NCBI GenBank assembly: GCA_943789505.1
Contig: CALSUJ010000001.1
Span: 1-64,000, forward strand
Source of the DNA: an uncultured Flavobacteriales bacterium
GTDB taxonomy: Bacteria > Bacteroidota > Bacteroidia > Flavobacteriales > BACL11
Reading direction: 5' to 3'
Length of the DNA: 64,000 bases
A program made the position numbers and the translations under genes. The notes below the pieces were generated by a model that saw only the letters and a list, made by a program, of their open reading frames with translations, was not told the origin of the DNA and did not search any database. Below, piece after piece: positions 53,649 to 62,400 of the stretch (its first letter is position 1; every line of letters starts with the position of its first letter).

Positions 53649-56072
53649 TTGAGAATTACTAATTCTCAAAAATGCTTGCGTGTTTCTGGTAAACATAATG
53701 ATTTGGAAGAAGTAGGACATGATACTTATCATCATACTATGTTCGAAATGCTTGGTTCATGGAGCTTTGGGGATTATTTTAAAGAAGAGGCAATCAGTTG
53801 GGCTTGGGAATTTTTAACTCAGGTGTGTAAATTGGATAAGGACAGGATATATGTTTCTGTTTTTGAAGGTGCTGAACAGGATAAACTTGAAAAAGATAAT
53901 GAGGCTTTTAATATGTGGGCTAAGTACTTGCCTGAGGATAAAATTCTTAACGGAAATAAAGAAGATAATTTTTGGGAAATGGGAGAGACAGGTCCTTGTG
54001 GTCCTTGTTCTGAAATCCATTTTGACAATAGAACAGATGCTGAAAGAGCAAAAGTGAGTGGTGCAGATTTAGTAAATGAAGATCATCCTCAAGTAATTGA
54101 GATTTGGAACTTGGTATTTATGCAGTACAATCGTTTTGCTGATGGAAGTTTAAAGCCTTTACCTAATTCTCATGTAGATACAGGCATGGGTTTTGAGCGC
54201 TTAGCAATGATAATGCAAGGAGTGAAATCAAATTATGATACTGATATTTTTCAGCCAATGATACAAGCTATTGCCAAAAAAGCAGGTGTAAAATATGGTG
54301 AAAATGAAAAACAAGACATTGCTATGCGTGTTATTGCCGATCATATTCGTGCTATTTCTTTTTCTATTGCTGATGGTCAATTGCCTTCCAATGTTAAGGC
54401 TGGCTATGTTATCCGTAGAATTTTAAGAAGAGCTGTTAGGTATGGATATACTTTTCTTAACCTGAAAAGTGCTTTTATGCATGAACTTGTTGAGGTATTA
54501 ATTAATCAAATGGGGTCACAATTTAACGAGCTTAAGGCACAAAAAGATTTGATTCAGAAAGTTGTAAAAGAGGAGGAGGAATCCTTTTTAAGAACCTTAG
54601 AGGATGGTTTAAAAAGAATTGAGCAAATTACTAAAAATGCTAAAGGAGAAATTGCAGGAAAGCAAATTTTTGAGTTGTATGACACTTATGGTTTTCCAGC
54701 TGATTTAACTTCACTGATACTTAGTGAACAAAATTTAAGTTTTAATCAAACTGATTTTGATTTAGCAATGCAAGAGCAAAAAGATAGATCCAAAAAGTCA
54801 GGAAAGATTGAGAAAGGTGATTGGGAAGTGTTGATTGAGGATGAAAAAGAAGAATTTGTAGGCTACACTTATCTGGAAACTGAAGTAAAAATTACTCGTT
54901 ATCGAAAAGTAAAAACAAAGGATGGACAGCAATATCAACTTGTATTTAATTTAACCCCATTTTATCCTGAAGGGGGTGGGCAAGTAGGGGATACAGGTGT
55001 AATTGAATTCCAAGCAGAAGCTATTGCTATAGTTGACACGAAAAAAGAAAACAAGTTAATTGTTCATTTTACGGATGAATTACCAAAAAATGTAAATGCT
55101 AGTTTTTTGGCAAAAGTAAATGCAGTAGATAGAAAAGCCAGTTCGAGAAATCATACTGCAACTCACTTACTGCAAGAAAGTTTAAGAACTGTTTTAGGAG
55201 AGCATGTACTGCAAAAGGGCTCATTAGTTAATCCTAATTATTTGCGTTTTGATTTTACACACTTTTCTAAAATTGAAAAAGTTGATTTGCAAAAAGTTGA
55301 AGCAGATGTGAATACTAAGATATTAGAAAATATCAATTTGAACGAACATATTGATTTGCCATTAGCTAAGGCTGAAGGCATGGGTGCTATTATGTTGTTT
55401 GGTGAAAAATATGATGATGTTGTGCGAATGATTCAGTTTAATTCTTCTAAAGAATTATGTGCAGGAACACATGTAAATGCTACTGGAGAGATAGGTTTAT
55501 TTAAAATTTTATCAGAAGGCTCTACTTCATCAGGTATTAGAAGAATTGAAGCAACAACAGGAACTTGTGCTTTTTCTCATCTGAATAATAAAGAGGAGTT
55601 ATTAAATGAAATTGCTGGTATTGTAAAAAATAAGGATTTGAAAATGGGAGTGGAGCAATTAATCACAACTAACAAATTTCTAGAAAAACAAATTTCCGCT
55701 CTTAAAAAATCAAATGCTGGCAATGTACAGGAGGATTTATTAAAGAATGCAATTGAGGTAAATGGCGTTCGTTTTATTGCTAAAGAGGTGCTTATGGTAG
55801 CGGAGGACATGAAGAATGTTTCTTTTGCTTTAAGGAAAGAAAAAAACTTGGTAATGGTGTTAGCTGCTAAGGTGGATAAAAAGGCCTTGCTTACTGTTAT
55901 GATTACGGATGATATAGTAGCTAGAGGTTATAATGCAGGAGCTATGATAAGAGTGATTGCTAAAGAGATAGAGGGTGGTGGAGGCGGACAAGCTTTCTTC
56001 GCTACTGCTGGGGGTGTTAAGCCAAGCGGTATTGTTGCTGCTTTGGAAAAAGCAAAAGAAATAATAGGATAA
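53649..56072 (+). CDS. alaS: Alanyl-tRNA synthetase, main fragment (frameshifted gene)
   Basis: 807 residues covering the rest of AlaRS: class II catalytic core (QKCLRVSGKHNDLEEVGHD near the start, GMGFERLAM near 180), tRNA-recognition helices, the editing domain with HTATHLL near 500 and CAGTHV near 605 (zinc/editing site), and the C-Ala domain ending GGGGQAFFATAGG. It charges tRNA-Ala and edits Ser and Gly. With the N-terminal fragment the total is about 865 residues, the normal length. A cell cannot live without AlaRS and no second copy is seen, so the break is probably a sequence error. Confidence 0.93.
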   Translation: MRITNSQKCLRVSGKHNDLEEVGHDTYHHTMFEMLGSWSFGDYFKEEAISWAWEFLTQVCKLDKDRIYVSVFEGAEQDKLEKDNEAFNMWAKYLPEDKILNGNKEDNFWEMGETGPCGPCSEIHFDNRTDAERAKVSGADLVNEDHPQVIEIWNLVFMQYNRFADGSLKPLPNSHVDTGMGFERLAMIMQGVKSNYDTDIFQPMIQAIAKKAGVKYGENEKQDIAMRVIADHIRAISFSIADGQLPSNVKAGYVIRRILRRAVRYGYTFLNLKSAFMHELVEVLINQMGSQFNELKAQKDLIQKVVKEEEESFLRTLEDGLKRIEQITKNAKGEIAGKQIFELYDTYGFPADLTSLILSEQNLSFNQTDFDLAMQEQKDRSKKSGKIEKGDWEVLIEDEKEEFVGYTYLETEVKITRYRKVKTKDGQQYQLVFNLTPFYPEGGGQVGDTGVIEFQAEAIAIVDTKKENKLIVHFTDELPKNVNASFLAKVNAVDRKASSRNHTATHLLQESLRTVLGEHVLQKGSLVNPNYLRFDFTHFSKIEKVDLQKVEADVNTKILENINLNEHIDLPLAKAEGMGAIMLFGEKYDDVVRMIQFNSSKELCAGTHVNATGEIGLFKILSEGSTSSGIRRIEATTGTCAFSHLNNKEELLNEIAGIVKNKDLKMGVEQLITTNKFLEKQISALKKSNAGNVQEDLLKNAIEVNGVRFIAKEVLMVAEDMKNVSFALRKEKNLVMVLAAKVDKKALLTVMITDDIVARGYNAGAMIRVIAKEIEGGGGGQAFFATAGGVKPSGIVAALEKAKEIIG

Positions 56073-56074
56073 TA

Positions 56075-56103
56075 AAAAAGCCAGCTAATTAGCTGGCTTT
56101 TTA
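56075..56103 (+). terminator. Bidirectional terminator between alaS and the outer-membrane protein gene
   Basis: Stem AAAAAGCCAGCT / AGCTGGCTTTTT with loop AATT; A and T tracts on both sides allow it to end both convergent genes. Confidence 0.92.
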
Positions 56104-56123
56104 TTATTTAAGAAATTAGATTC

Positions 56124-56558
56124 TTAGAATCTGTAAGATACTCCAAAATTGAATGTTCCTTCTCTATCACCAGTTACTTCATCTTCACTTGTTGGCATAG
56201 AATAGTTTGGTTCAATATATAGGTCATTCCATACGTTAAAAGCAAAACCTACACCAATTCTCATGTTTTCCGACCCATCTTCAGTTGGCATTTCTAATGA
56301 AGCATAAGCTCCTTCAACCTGAGCAATATTGTAACGAGCCCATAATTTGTAAGAGTCATCTTCACCTTCAGCAGCTAGTCCATTTTTAGCTAAACCTACA
56401 GTAAATGCATCATTTACCATATATCCAACTCCTAAGTTAGCAGTAATTTTATCTGCATTTTCCTCTAGGTCGCCATCATAAGTGGTAACAACCATAAATT
56501 GTGCAGAGGCTACTAATGTTGACATAGCAACAGCTGCTGTTAATAATACTTTTTTCAT
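56124..56558 (-). CDS. Small outer-membrane beta-barrel protein, unknown
   Basis: A 144-residue protein with a signal peptide (1-19, ending ASAQ) and about eight predicted amphipathic strands, ending in an aromatic GVSYRF as outer-membrane proteins do. The strands are Gly/Asn/Asp-rich with short acidic turns. Size fits an eight-stranded barrel. No specific family recognised. It resembles the neighbouring porin-like gene in style and lies downstream of that gene's terminator, with its own leader. Confidence 0.72.
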   Translation of the reverse strand: MKKVLLTAAVAMSTLVASAQFMVVTTYDGDLEENADKITANLGVGYMVNDAFTVGLAKNGLAAEGEDDSYKLWARYNIAQVEGAYASLEMPTEDGSENMRIGVGFAFNVWNDLYIEPNYSMPTSEDEVTGDREGTFNFGVSYRF

Positions 56559-56674
56559 TTTTTTAATTTTAATGATTAATATGGGCGCAAGATAGCAAAG
56601 CTCTAGATGAGATTCTGCAAAATAATATTACACTTCTTAACAGTATCTTGTTAGTTGTATTTTTTTTTTGACAT

Positions 56675-56703
56675 AAAAAAAGGGCTGCAAAAAGCAGCCC
56701 TTT
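56675..56703 (-). terminator. Intrinsic terminator after the porin-like gene
   Basis: Stem AAAGGGCTGC / GCAGCCCTTT with loop AAAAA and a run of T on the minus strand. Confidence 0.9.
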
Positions 56704-56726
56704 AAATATTTTTTACCAGAAGGTAA

Positions 56727-57125
56727 TTACGGCATTACGTTTAAAGTAATCCACATGTAATTAGTTTCTGTATCACCTTTTGTGTCAGTAGCCATACTTA
56801 AAGATAAGTTAGCGTTTGCACTCATTGTGTATCCTGCAGAAATATGCATAACTTCTCTATCATCATCAGACGCTTCATTAGTAATAGTGTTCATAGTTGC
56901 TCCTAAAGTGAAATCACCCATTGCATATGCACCACCAATTGCTAAGTTTACATCGTCAGCTCCTAAGTAACCTAAGCTACCACTGTTATCAAAACCTCCC
57001 ATACTAGCACTTCCTACATTAAATCCGTTTTCTCCGTAAGTTGTTTGACTTCCAGAAATTGACATAGACTCATTAACGTTGTAAGTTGCACCTATCATTG
57101 TCATATCCATGTCTTCAGCCTCCAT
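56727..57125 (-). CDS. Porin-like outer-membrane protein, C-terminal fragment (frameshifted gene)
   Basis: 132 residues of Gly/Asn/Met-rich beta strands (LGYLGADDVNLAIGGAYAMG, MHISAGYTMSANANLSLSM), ending in YMWITLNVMP. It is the continuation of the fragment at 57128-57775. Joined they make a barrel of about 350 residues. Its apparent start (MEAEDMDMTM) is just the first ATG after the break. Confidence 0.78.
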   Translation of the reverse strand: MEAEDMDMTMIGATYNVNESMSISGSQTTYGENGFNVGSASMGGFDNSGSLGYLGADDVNLAIGGAYAMGDFTLGATMNTITNEASDDDREVMHISAGYTMSANANLSLSMATDTKGDTETNYMWITLNVMP

Positions 57126-57127
57126 TC

Positions 57128-57775
57128 CTAAAGCCCATATCCTGTAGCAGTGTTGTAAGAAACATTTAAGTTTAAGTCACCACCCATCATAGCGTATGAT
57201 AAGTCAAGACCCATTGCAGTTGCAGCATCCTCAGCCATTACAGTAGTAGAAACATAAAGTAAATTAGCATTCCAGTCACCTTCACCTTTAGCAGCATTTA
57301 ACCACATTTGTGATTTACCTGATAAATCAGCATCTTCACCACTTGTAGAAGCATAACCAAAAGTTACATCAGCCATATCAAGATCAAGTCCAAAAGTGAA
57401 CCCATCCCAAGTAGTTCTGTTTGCATTCCAATCGTTAGAAGACATAATCGCTCCTGAACCATAGTTTAATGCTTGACGACCAGCAGTTACACTAGCGTAA
57501 CCCATTAAGTCAGTAGAAGCATAAGCCTCATAAACACCAATTGTAGCTGCATTTCCTGTTCCTAATGTATAATTAACATTAGTTGAACCATGAATAGACC
57601 AGTCAGATCCTCCCCATGTAGCGCCTACAGTTGCTCTTTGGTCAGTAGACATTTCGTCTCCATCACCACTCATATCTATTCTCGTTCTAGAATCACCATC
57701 CCAGTCTTGAGCAAAAGATACTGTTGTCATTAATCCCATTGCTAAGACTAATATGTTACGTAAATTTTTTTTCAT
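57128..57775 (-). CDS. Porin-like outer-membrane protein, N-terminal fragment (frameshifted gene)
   Basis: Start at the ATG at 57775 (MKKNLRNILVLAMGLMTTVSFAQ, a clean signal peptide). The 215 residues that follow have alternating strands, with RQALNYGSGAIMSSNDW and WDGFTFGLDLDMADVTFGYA typical of long-barrel alginate-export/porin-like proteins. The frame ends YNTATGYGL and a TAG at the site where a G is missing from a G run (57145-57150). The substrate is unknown. A TATCTTTG box lies 28 nt upstream. Confidence 0.78.
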   Translation of the reverse strand: MKKNLRNILVLAMGLMTTVSFAQDWDGDSRTRIDMSGDGDEMSTDQRATVGATWGGSDWSIHGSTNVNYTLGTGNAATIGVYEAYASTDLMGYASVTAGRQALNYGSGAIMSSNDWNANRTTWDGFTFGLDLDMADVTFGYASTSGEDADLSGKSQMWLNAAKGEGDWNANLLYVSTTVMAEDAATAMGLDLSYAMMGGDLNLNVSYNTATGYGL

Positions 57776-57803
57776 TTTTCTTTTTTTATGATTAATACGG
57801 TGG

Positions 57804-57811
57804 CAAAGATA
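57804..57811 (-). promoter_or_regulatory. -7 box of porin-like gene
   Basis: Minus-strand TATCTTTG matches TAnnTTTG, 28 nt before the ATG at 57775. Confidence 0.6.
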
Positions 57812-57984
57812 AACCTCTTTAACAATTAACACCTAAAAAAACTGCATCTTTTTAACATTTAAATGTTGGTGTTACACATAAATCTACTGATTTAAAGCAA
57901 TATAAGTTGTTAATTATTTATTAAAATATAGGTGATATTTTATTTTATAAGACCAAAATGAGTGAAAATAACGATATAATCTTG

Positions 57985-59250
57985 CTATTCTTTGTAAGAT
58001 AGCCACTTCCACAGCTCTTTATAGCTGGTTTTTTTACCATACATCAGTATTCCTGTTCGGTATATTTTACCTGCTAAGTATGTAGTAAGTACAAATGAAA
58101 GGATTAATACACCCATAGAAAGAGCTAATTCCCAAGTAGCAACTCCAAAAGGCAATCGAACCATCATAATAACAGGTGAAGTAAAGGGTATGATACTCAT
58201 CCAGAAAGCGAGTGGTCCATCTGGGTTTTCCATTATAGGTTGTATCAGTATAAATGCTAGAATTAAAGGAATAGTAATCGGTAATACAAATTGCTGGGTG
58301 TCAGCCTCAGCATCAACAGCCGAACCTACTGCAGCAAACAAAGAGCTATACATAAGATACCCTGCCAAAAAGTAAAAAATAAAAGAAACAAATATCTGCA
58401 TAAGATTAATCCCCCCAGTTAAATTACTTAGTTCGCTTAATAGTATAGACTGCTGAGTTGAATTTAACTCAGTTGTCATGCTGCCTTCATCCATAAACAT
58501 AAGTTCCGCAAAACTTGCAATAGCAATAGTAAGTAGTATCCAAAGTGCAAATTGAGTAAGTCCTACTAGCGCAACCCCAAGTATTTTTCCCATCATTAAC
58601 TGAAAAGGTTTTACTGAGGAAATAATAACCTCAACAATTCGACTTGTTTTTTCTTCAATTACCCCACGCATAACCATAGTACCATACATAAAAATGAACA
58701 TATAGATAAGAATGCCACAAACAAAGCCAATCCCCATGCTTGCTTCAGCTTTTGAATTAGTAGTGCCTCCGCCTTCTGTAATTATTTTGGTTGAAATATG
58801 TACTGTGCTTTGAGCCTCCGAGAGTATTGTAAGGTCAATACCTGCTGCTTTTAGTTTTTGGTGTTCAATAATTTGTTCCAGTTGGTTTTCTATTGTCTTA
58901 CTAACGGTTAAACTAATTTGCTGATTGGAGTAAAGAGTGAAATTATCTCCCATAATGTATAGTAGTGCATAATAATTACTTTCTGAAAAATCATTTTTTA
59001 ATAGAGTTGCCTCTTCAGTTGGTATCTTGCTGAAATGTAAAAAATCAGTATCTTCAATCTGATTAGTGAATTCAAAACCATCCTCTTCAATCGCTATAGT
59101 TCTTAGCTCTTGGGTTTCATTAGCTAAATAAGTGGGAACTATCATTAATGCTGCCATAAGCAGTGGGCCAACAATTGTCATTACTATAAATGCCTTTTTG
59201 CGTACGCGAACTAGGTATTCTCTTTTTATGATGAGCCAAATTTTACGCAT
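57985..59250 (-). CDS. ABC-2 type transporter permease (NatB-like)
   Basis: A 421-residue membrane protein: one N-terminal helix (about 22-42, after KREYLVRVRKKAF), a large extracytoplasmic loop (about 45-175), then five helices to residue 405 with GVIEEKTSRIVEVIISSVKP, the coupling segment of this family. This is the layout of NatB/YhaP-type exporters. The ATPase gene overlaps its start by 8 bp. Together they form an ATP-driven exporter of an unknown substrate (the NatAB pair of Bacillus exports sodium). Confidence 0.9.
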   Translation of the reverse strand: MRKIWLIIKREYLVRVRKKAFIVMTIVGPLLMAALMIVPTYLANETQELRTIAIEEDGFEFTNQIEDTDFLHFSKIPTEEATLLKNDFSESNYYALLYIMGDNFTLYSNQQISLTVSKTIENQLEQIIEHQKLKAAGIDLTILSEAQSTVHISTKIITEGGGTTNSKAEASMGIGFVCGILIYMFIFMYGTMVMRGVIEEKTSRIVEVIISSVKPFQLMMGKILGVALVGLTQFALWILLTIAIASFAELMFMDEGSMTTELNSTQQSILLSELSNLTGGINLMQIFVSFIFYFLAGYLMYSSLFAAVGSAVDAEADTQQFVLPITIPLILAFILIQPIMENPDGPLAFWMSIIPFTSPVIMMVRLPFGVATWELALSMGVLILSFVLTTYLAGKIYRTGILMYGKKTSYKELWKWLSYKE

Positions 59251-60148
59251 TGTTTATCGCTTTTATAAATATTTCTTCCATGCTTGGAATTTCTTTTCTG
59301 AAAGAAATAATTTCAGTCTGCTGAATAATGCTTTGCAAAGCCTCTTGTTGTGTCTTCCCCTCTTTTAAAAGTAGGCTATAGTTATTTTCTTTCTGACTAA
59401 TGATAGAAAAATAATCGTTTTCATTTAATACCCGATCTATCGTAATGACTTCATAAGAATTATTAGCGAATTGGTTTTTTATTTTTTCAATTGGGCCTTC
59501 AAGTATGGTTTGTGCTTTATTGATTAGTGCAATGTGGTCACAGATTTCTTCCACTGATTCCATCCTATGGGTAGAGAAAATAATAGTTGTTCCTTTTTGG
59601 CTAAGTTCTAAAATTTCTTTTCGAATTATAGCTGCATTTATAGGGTCAAATCCACTGAAGGGCTCGTCAAAAATTAATAATTTCGGCTCATGAATTACTG
59701 TTACCACAAATTGAATTTTTTGTGCCATTCCTTTACTAAGTTCTTCTACTTTTTTGTTCCACCAACTTAGGATGTCTAGTTTTTCGAACCAAAACTTTAA
59801 TTTTAGTAAGGCTTCATCATACGACATTCCTTTTAATTGGGCTAGGTAAAGGGCTTGTTCACCTACTTTCATTTTTTTATAAAGCCCTCTTTCCTCAGGT
59901 AGGTAGCCAATATCCGAAATATGGTGTTTGCTTAAAGGTGCGCCATCAAAAATTAAGCTACCACTATCTGGGGCTGTAATTTGATTAATGATGCGCATCA
60001 AGGTAGTTTTACCGGCACCATTTGGGCCTAATAATCCGTAAATACTACCTTTAGGCACTGTTATGCTTACTTTGTTTAGTGCAATATAGTCACCATATTC
60101 CTTAACAACATCTTTTGCTATAAATATGGATTCTTCCATTCTAACCAA
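59243..60148 (-). CDS. ABC transporter ATP-binding protein (NatA-like)
   Basis: A 301-residue ATPase: Walker [11 protein letters not shown] near residue 40, Q-loop, signature [11 protein letters not shown] near 130, Walker [14 protein letters not shown] near 152 and H-loop STHRM near 190, then a roughly 100-residue C-terminal domain of the DUF4162 type. It pairs with the permease immediately downstream. Its start overlaps the end of dnaJ by 8 bp, so it is in the same operon as the chaperone genes. Confidence 0.93.
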   Translation of the reverse strand: MVRMEESIFIAKDVVKEYGDYIALNKVSITVPKGSIYGLLGPNGAGKTTLMRIINQITAPDSGSLIFDGAPLSKHHISDIGYLPEERGLYKKMKVGEQALYLAQLKGMSYDEALLKLKFWFEKLDILSWWNKKVEELSKGMAQKIQFVVTVIHEPKLLIFDEPFSGFDPINAAIIRKEILELSQKGTTIIFSTHRMESVEEICDHIALINKAQTILEGPIEKIKNQFANNSYEVITIDRVLNENDYFSIISQKENNYSLLLKEGKTQQEALQSIIQQTEIISFRKEIPSMEEIFIKAINNA

Positions 60149-61256
60149 ACATTTCTTTTACTCTATCAAAAAAGGATTTATCTTTTCCAGTAGGCTTTGG
60201 AGTAAAGGAATCTGATTTTTTAGAGTTTTCAAAAAATTCTTTTTCTTCTTTAGATAATTTCTGTGGTGTCCAAACATTAATATGGATAAGCAAATCACCA
60301 GTTCCGTAACTATTTACTGAAGGTAACCCCTTTCCTTTTAAGCGCAATATTTTTCCGCTTTGAATTCCTTCTTCCAATTTAATTTTAACCTTTCCGCTTA
60401 TAGTAGGGATTTCAGTATCTGTACCCAGAGCAGCATCAGTAAAGCTAATGTAATGGTCAAAATGTAGGTTTTGACCATCTCTCACTAGTTGCGCATGTTC
60501 TTCAACATGAATCAAAACAATTAAATCTCCATTTACTCCCTCCATTGGAGCTGCATTTCCTTTTCCGCTTACTTTTAGTTGCATACCATCTTCAACTCCT
60601 GCTGGGATAGTAATTTTTACTGTTTCACTTTCTTTTAGCATACCATTAGCATCCGTTCCTTGTGGGCGTTTGTCAATGCTTTTCCCGTTTCCGTTACAAT
60701 GCGGACAGGGGCTTGCTGTTTGCATTTGTCCTAAAATAGTATTGCTAATACGAGTAACTTGGCCACTTCCATTACAAGTATTGCAAGTATTGTAAGTTAC
60801 TCCATCAGCATTTACTAAACGACTTACTTTTATTTTTTTCTCTACTCCTTCAGCTATTTCTTTCAGGTTTAAGGATAGACGAATTCTAAGGTTGGTTCCT
60901 TTTACTACTCTTCTACCTCTACTGCTTCTTCCGCCTCCACCAAATCCTCCACCACCAAAAACATCTCCAAATTGACTAAATATGTCATCCATATTCATTC
61001 CACCTCCCCCATAACCTCCCCCTGAAGCTCCACCCATTCCTGCATGGCCGTATTGGTCATATTTTTGTTTTTTTTCTGGGCTACTTAGCACATCATAAGC
61101 CTCAGCAGCTTCTTTAAATTTATTTTCAGCCTCTTTATTGTCTGGGTTTTTATCAGGATGGTATTTAACCGCTAATTTTCTATAAGCCTTTTTTATTTCT
61201 TTGCTTTCAGCATTTTGGCTAACACCTAATGTTTCGTAATAATCTCTTTTCGACAT
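60141..61256 (-). CDS. dnaJ: Chaperone protein DnaJ (reduced zinc finger)
   Basis: A 371-residue DnaJ: J domain with HPD (residues 33-35, KYHPDKNPD), Gly-rich linker (about 75-110), zinc-finger region and two beta-barrel client domains. Only two CxxCxGxG motifs are visible (CNTCNGSG and CPHCNGNG); the outer pair of the usual four is missing. It stimulates the ATPase of DnaK. grpE lies 3 bp upstream. No dnaK is in the window. Such shortened zinc fingers occur in related Bacteroidota. Confidence 0.94.
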   Translation of the reverse strand: MSKRDYYETLGVSQNAESKEIKKAYRKLAVKYHPDKNPDNKEAENKFKEAAEAYDVLSSPEKKQKYDQYGHAGMGGASGGGYGGGGMNMDDIFSQFGDVFGGGGFGGGGRSSRGRRVVKGTNLRIRLSLNLKEIAEGVEKKIKVSRLVNADGVTYNTCNTCNGSGQVTRISNTILGQMQTASPCPHCNGNGKSIDKRPQGTDANGMLKESETVKITIPAGVEDGMQLKVSGKGNAAPMEGVNGDLIVLIHVEEHAQLVRDGQNLHFDHYISFTDAALGTDTEIPTISGKVKIKLEEGIQSGKILRLKGKGLPSVNSYGTGDLLIHINVWTPQKLSKEEKEFFENSKKSDSFTPKPTGKDKSFFDRVKEMFG

Positions 61257-61259
61257 GAT

Positions 61260-61817
61260 TTAATCTTTATTTGCAACTACTACTTTTGCATAACGTAATA
61301 CTTTCCCCCCTAGTAAATATCCTTTTTCAATTGTGTCAATAATTTTTCCTTTCATCTTTTTTGATGGGGAAGGGATATTAGTTATTGCTTCATGAAAATC
61401 GGTGTCTAACACTTTACCATTAGGGTCTTCAATTTCTTTTAATCCTTTTTTATCCAACTCAGCTTTTAATTGCTTGTAGATGAGTACGGGCCCGTCTTCA
61501 TCAGAATAATTATTGGCTTTTATTGAACGTTCAAAATTATCCAGAATTGGCAGTAAAATGGTCATAATGTCTTTGTTGGCAGTGCTAAACAATTCCATTC
61601 TTTCTTTCGCATTTCTTCTTCTGAAGTTTTCGAACTCGGCAAATAGACGTAAATTCTTATCTTTTTCAGCTGCTAATTGCTCTTCCAAAGTAAGTTCTAT
61701 TTTAATTTCTTCCTTTACTGACTCTTCAGTAGAAGTAGTATTTTCTTCTGTTTTTACTGTTTCAGTTTGTATTGTTTCTTCAGTAACTTCTTGCTGTGCT
61801 TGTTTTTTTTTGCTCAT
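61260..61817 (-). CDS. grpE: Nucleotide exchange factor GrpE
   Basis: A 185-residue protein: an acidic Glu/Thr-rich tail (1-45), a long helix (about 50-100, with FAEFENFRRRNAKERMEL) and a C-terminal beta domain (FHEAITNIPSP, TIEKGYLLGGKVLRYAKVVV). It exchanges ADP on DnaK. Its gene directly precedes dnaJ on the same strand, the common grpE-dnaJ pair. A near-consensus TACTTG element sits about 30 nt upstream. Confidence 0.96.
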   Translation of the reverse strand: MSKKKQAQQEVTEETIQTETVKTEENTTSTEESVKEEIKIELTLEEQLAAEKDKNLRLFAEFENFRRRNAKERMELFSTANKDIMTILLPILDNFERSIKANNYSDEDGPVLIYKQLKAELDKKGLKEIEDPNGKVLDTDFHEAITNIPSPSKKMKGKIIDTIEKGYLLGGKVLRYAKVVVANKD

Positions 61818-61888
61818 TGTGTATTTTTTTTACACTATTATATAATGCAAGTATTTTGCCAAAGGGGTTAAAAAGACAATTTGTCAGT

Positions 61889-62398
61889 TTAGTTTTTTTG
61901 GTCTTCTAAAAATCGGTGAAGTGAAGGGCCTTTTAAATCGCGTGCAATAATGATTCCTTTTCCGTCAATAAGCACATTACTTGGTATGGAACGAATGCCG
62001 TATTTATTTGACCCTTCTGATTGCCAACCTCCTAAATCAGAAACATGGTATTCCCAAAAAAGTTGATCTTTATTAATTGCTTTTACCCATGCATCATTTT
62101 TTTTATCAAGAGATAAACTAAAAATCTCAAATCCTTTTCCATTTTTGAATTTTGTCTTTGTGTATTTTTTGTAAGCGTCAACCAAATTAGGATTTTCTCT
62201 ACGGCATGGACCGCACCAAGAAGCCCAAAAATCGATTAATACTAATTTTCCTTTAAGGCTTGATAGTTTAAGTTGGTTTCCTTTAGGGTTATTATAAGCT
62301 AATTCTGGTGCAATATCACCAATTTTTAATCCTATTTCTTGTGCTGTTGCAAAGTTAATTGTTAAGGCTACTAGAAGTATTGAAAGTCCGTTTTTCAT
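61889..62398 (-). CDS. TlpA-like thioredoxin family protein
   Basis: A 169-residue exported thioredoxin-fold protein: signal peptide (1-19, ending ATAQ), then the redox motif DFWASWCGPCRRE near residue 55 and the cis-Pro loop (IRSIPSNVLID) near 138. Members of the TlpA/ResA/CcmG group reduce periplasmic disulfides, often in cytochrome c maturation. The gene follows murA by 2 bp. The DsbD-like protein at 38543 is a possible electron source. Confidence 0.9.
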   Translation of the reverse strand: MKNGLSILLVALTINFATAQEIGLKIGDIAPELAYNNPKGNQLKLSSLKGKLVLIDFWASWCGPCRRENPNLVDAYKKYTKTKFKNGKGFEIFSLSLDKKNDAWVKAINKDQLFWEYHVSDLGGWQSEGSNKYGIRSIPSNVLIDGKGIIIARDLKGPSLHRFLEDQKN

Positions 62399-62400
62399 AA

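Noticed and set aside
53620-53650. Programmed ribosomal frameshift in alaS
   Set aside because: No slippery heptamer or downstream structure is evident, and several other genes here carry similar single-base shifts without recoding signals.
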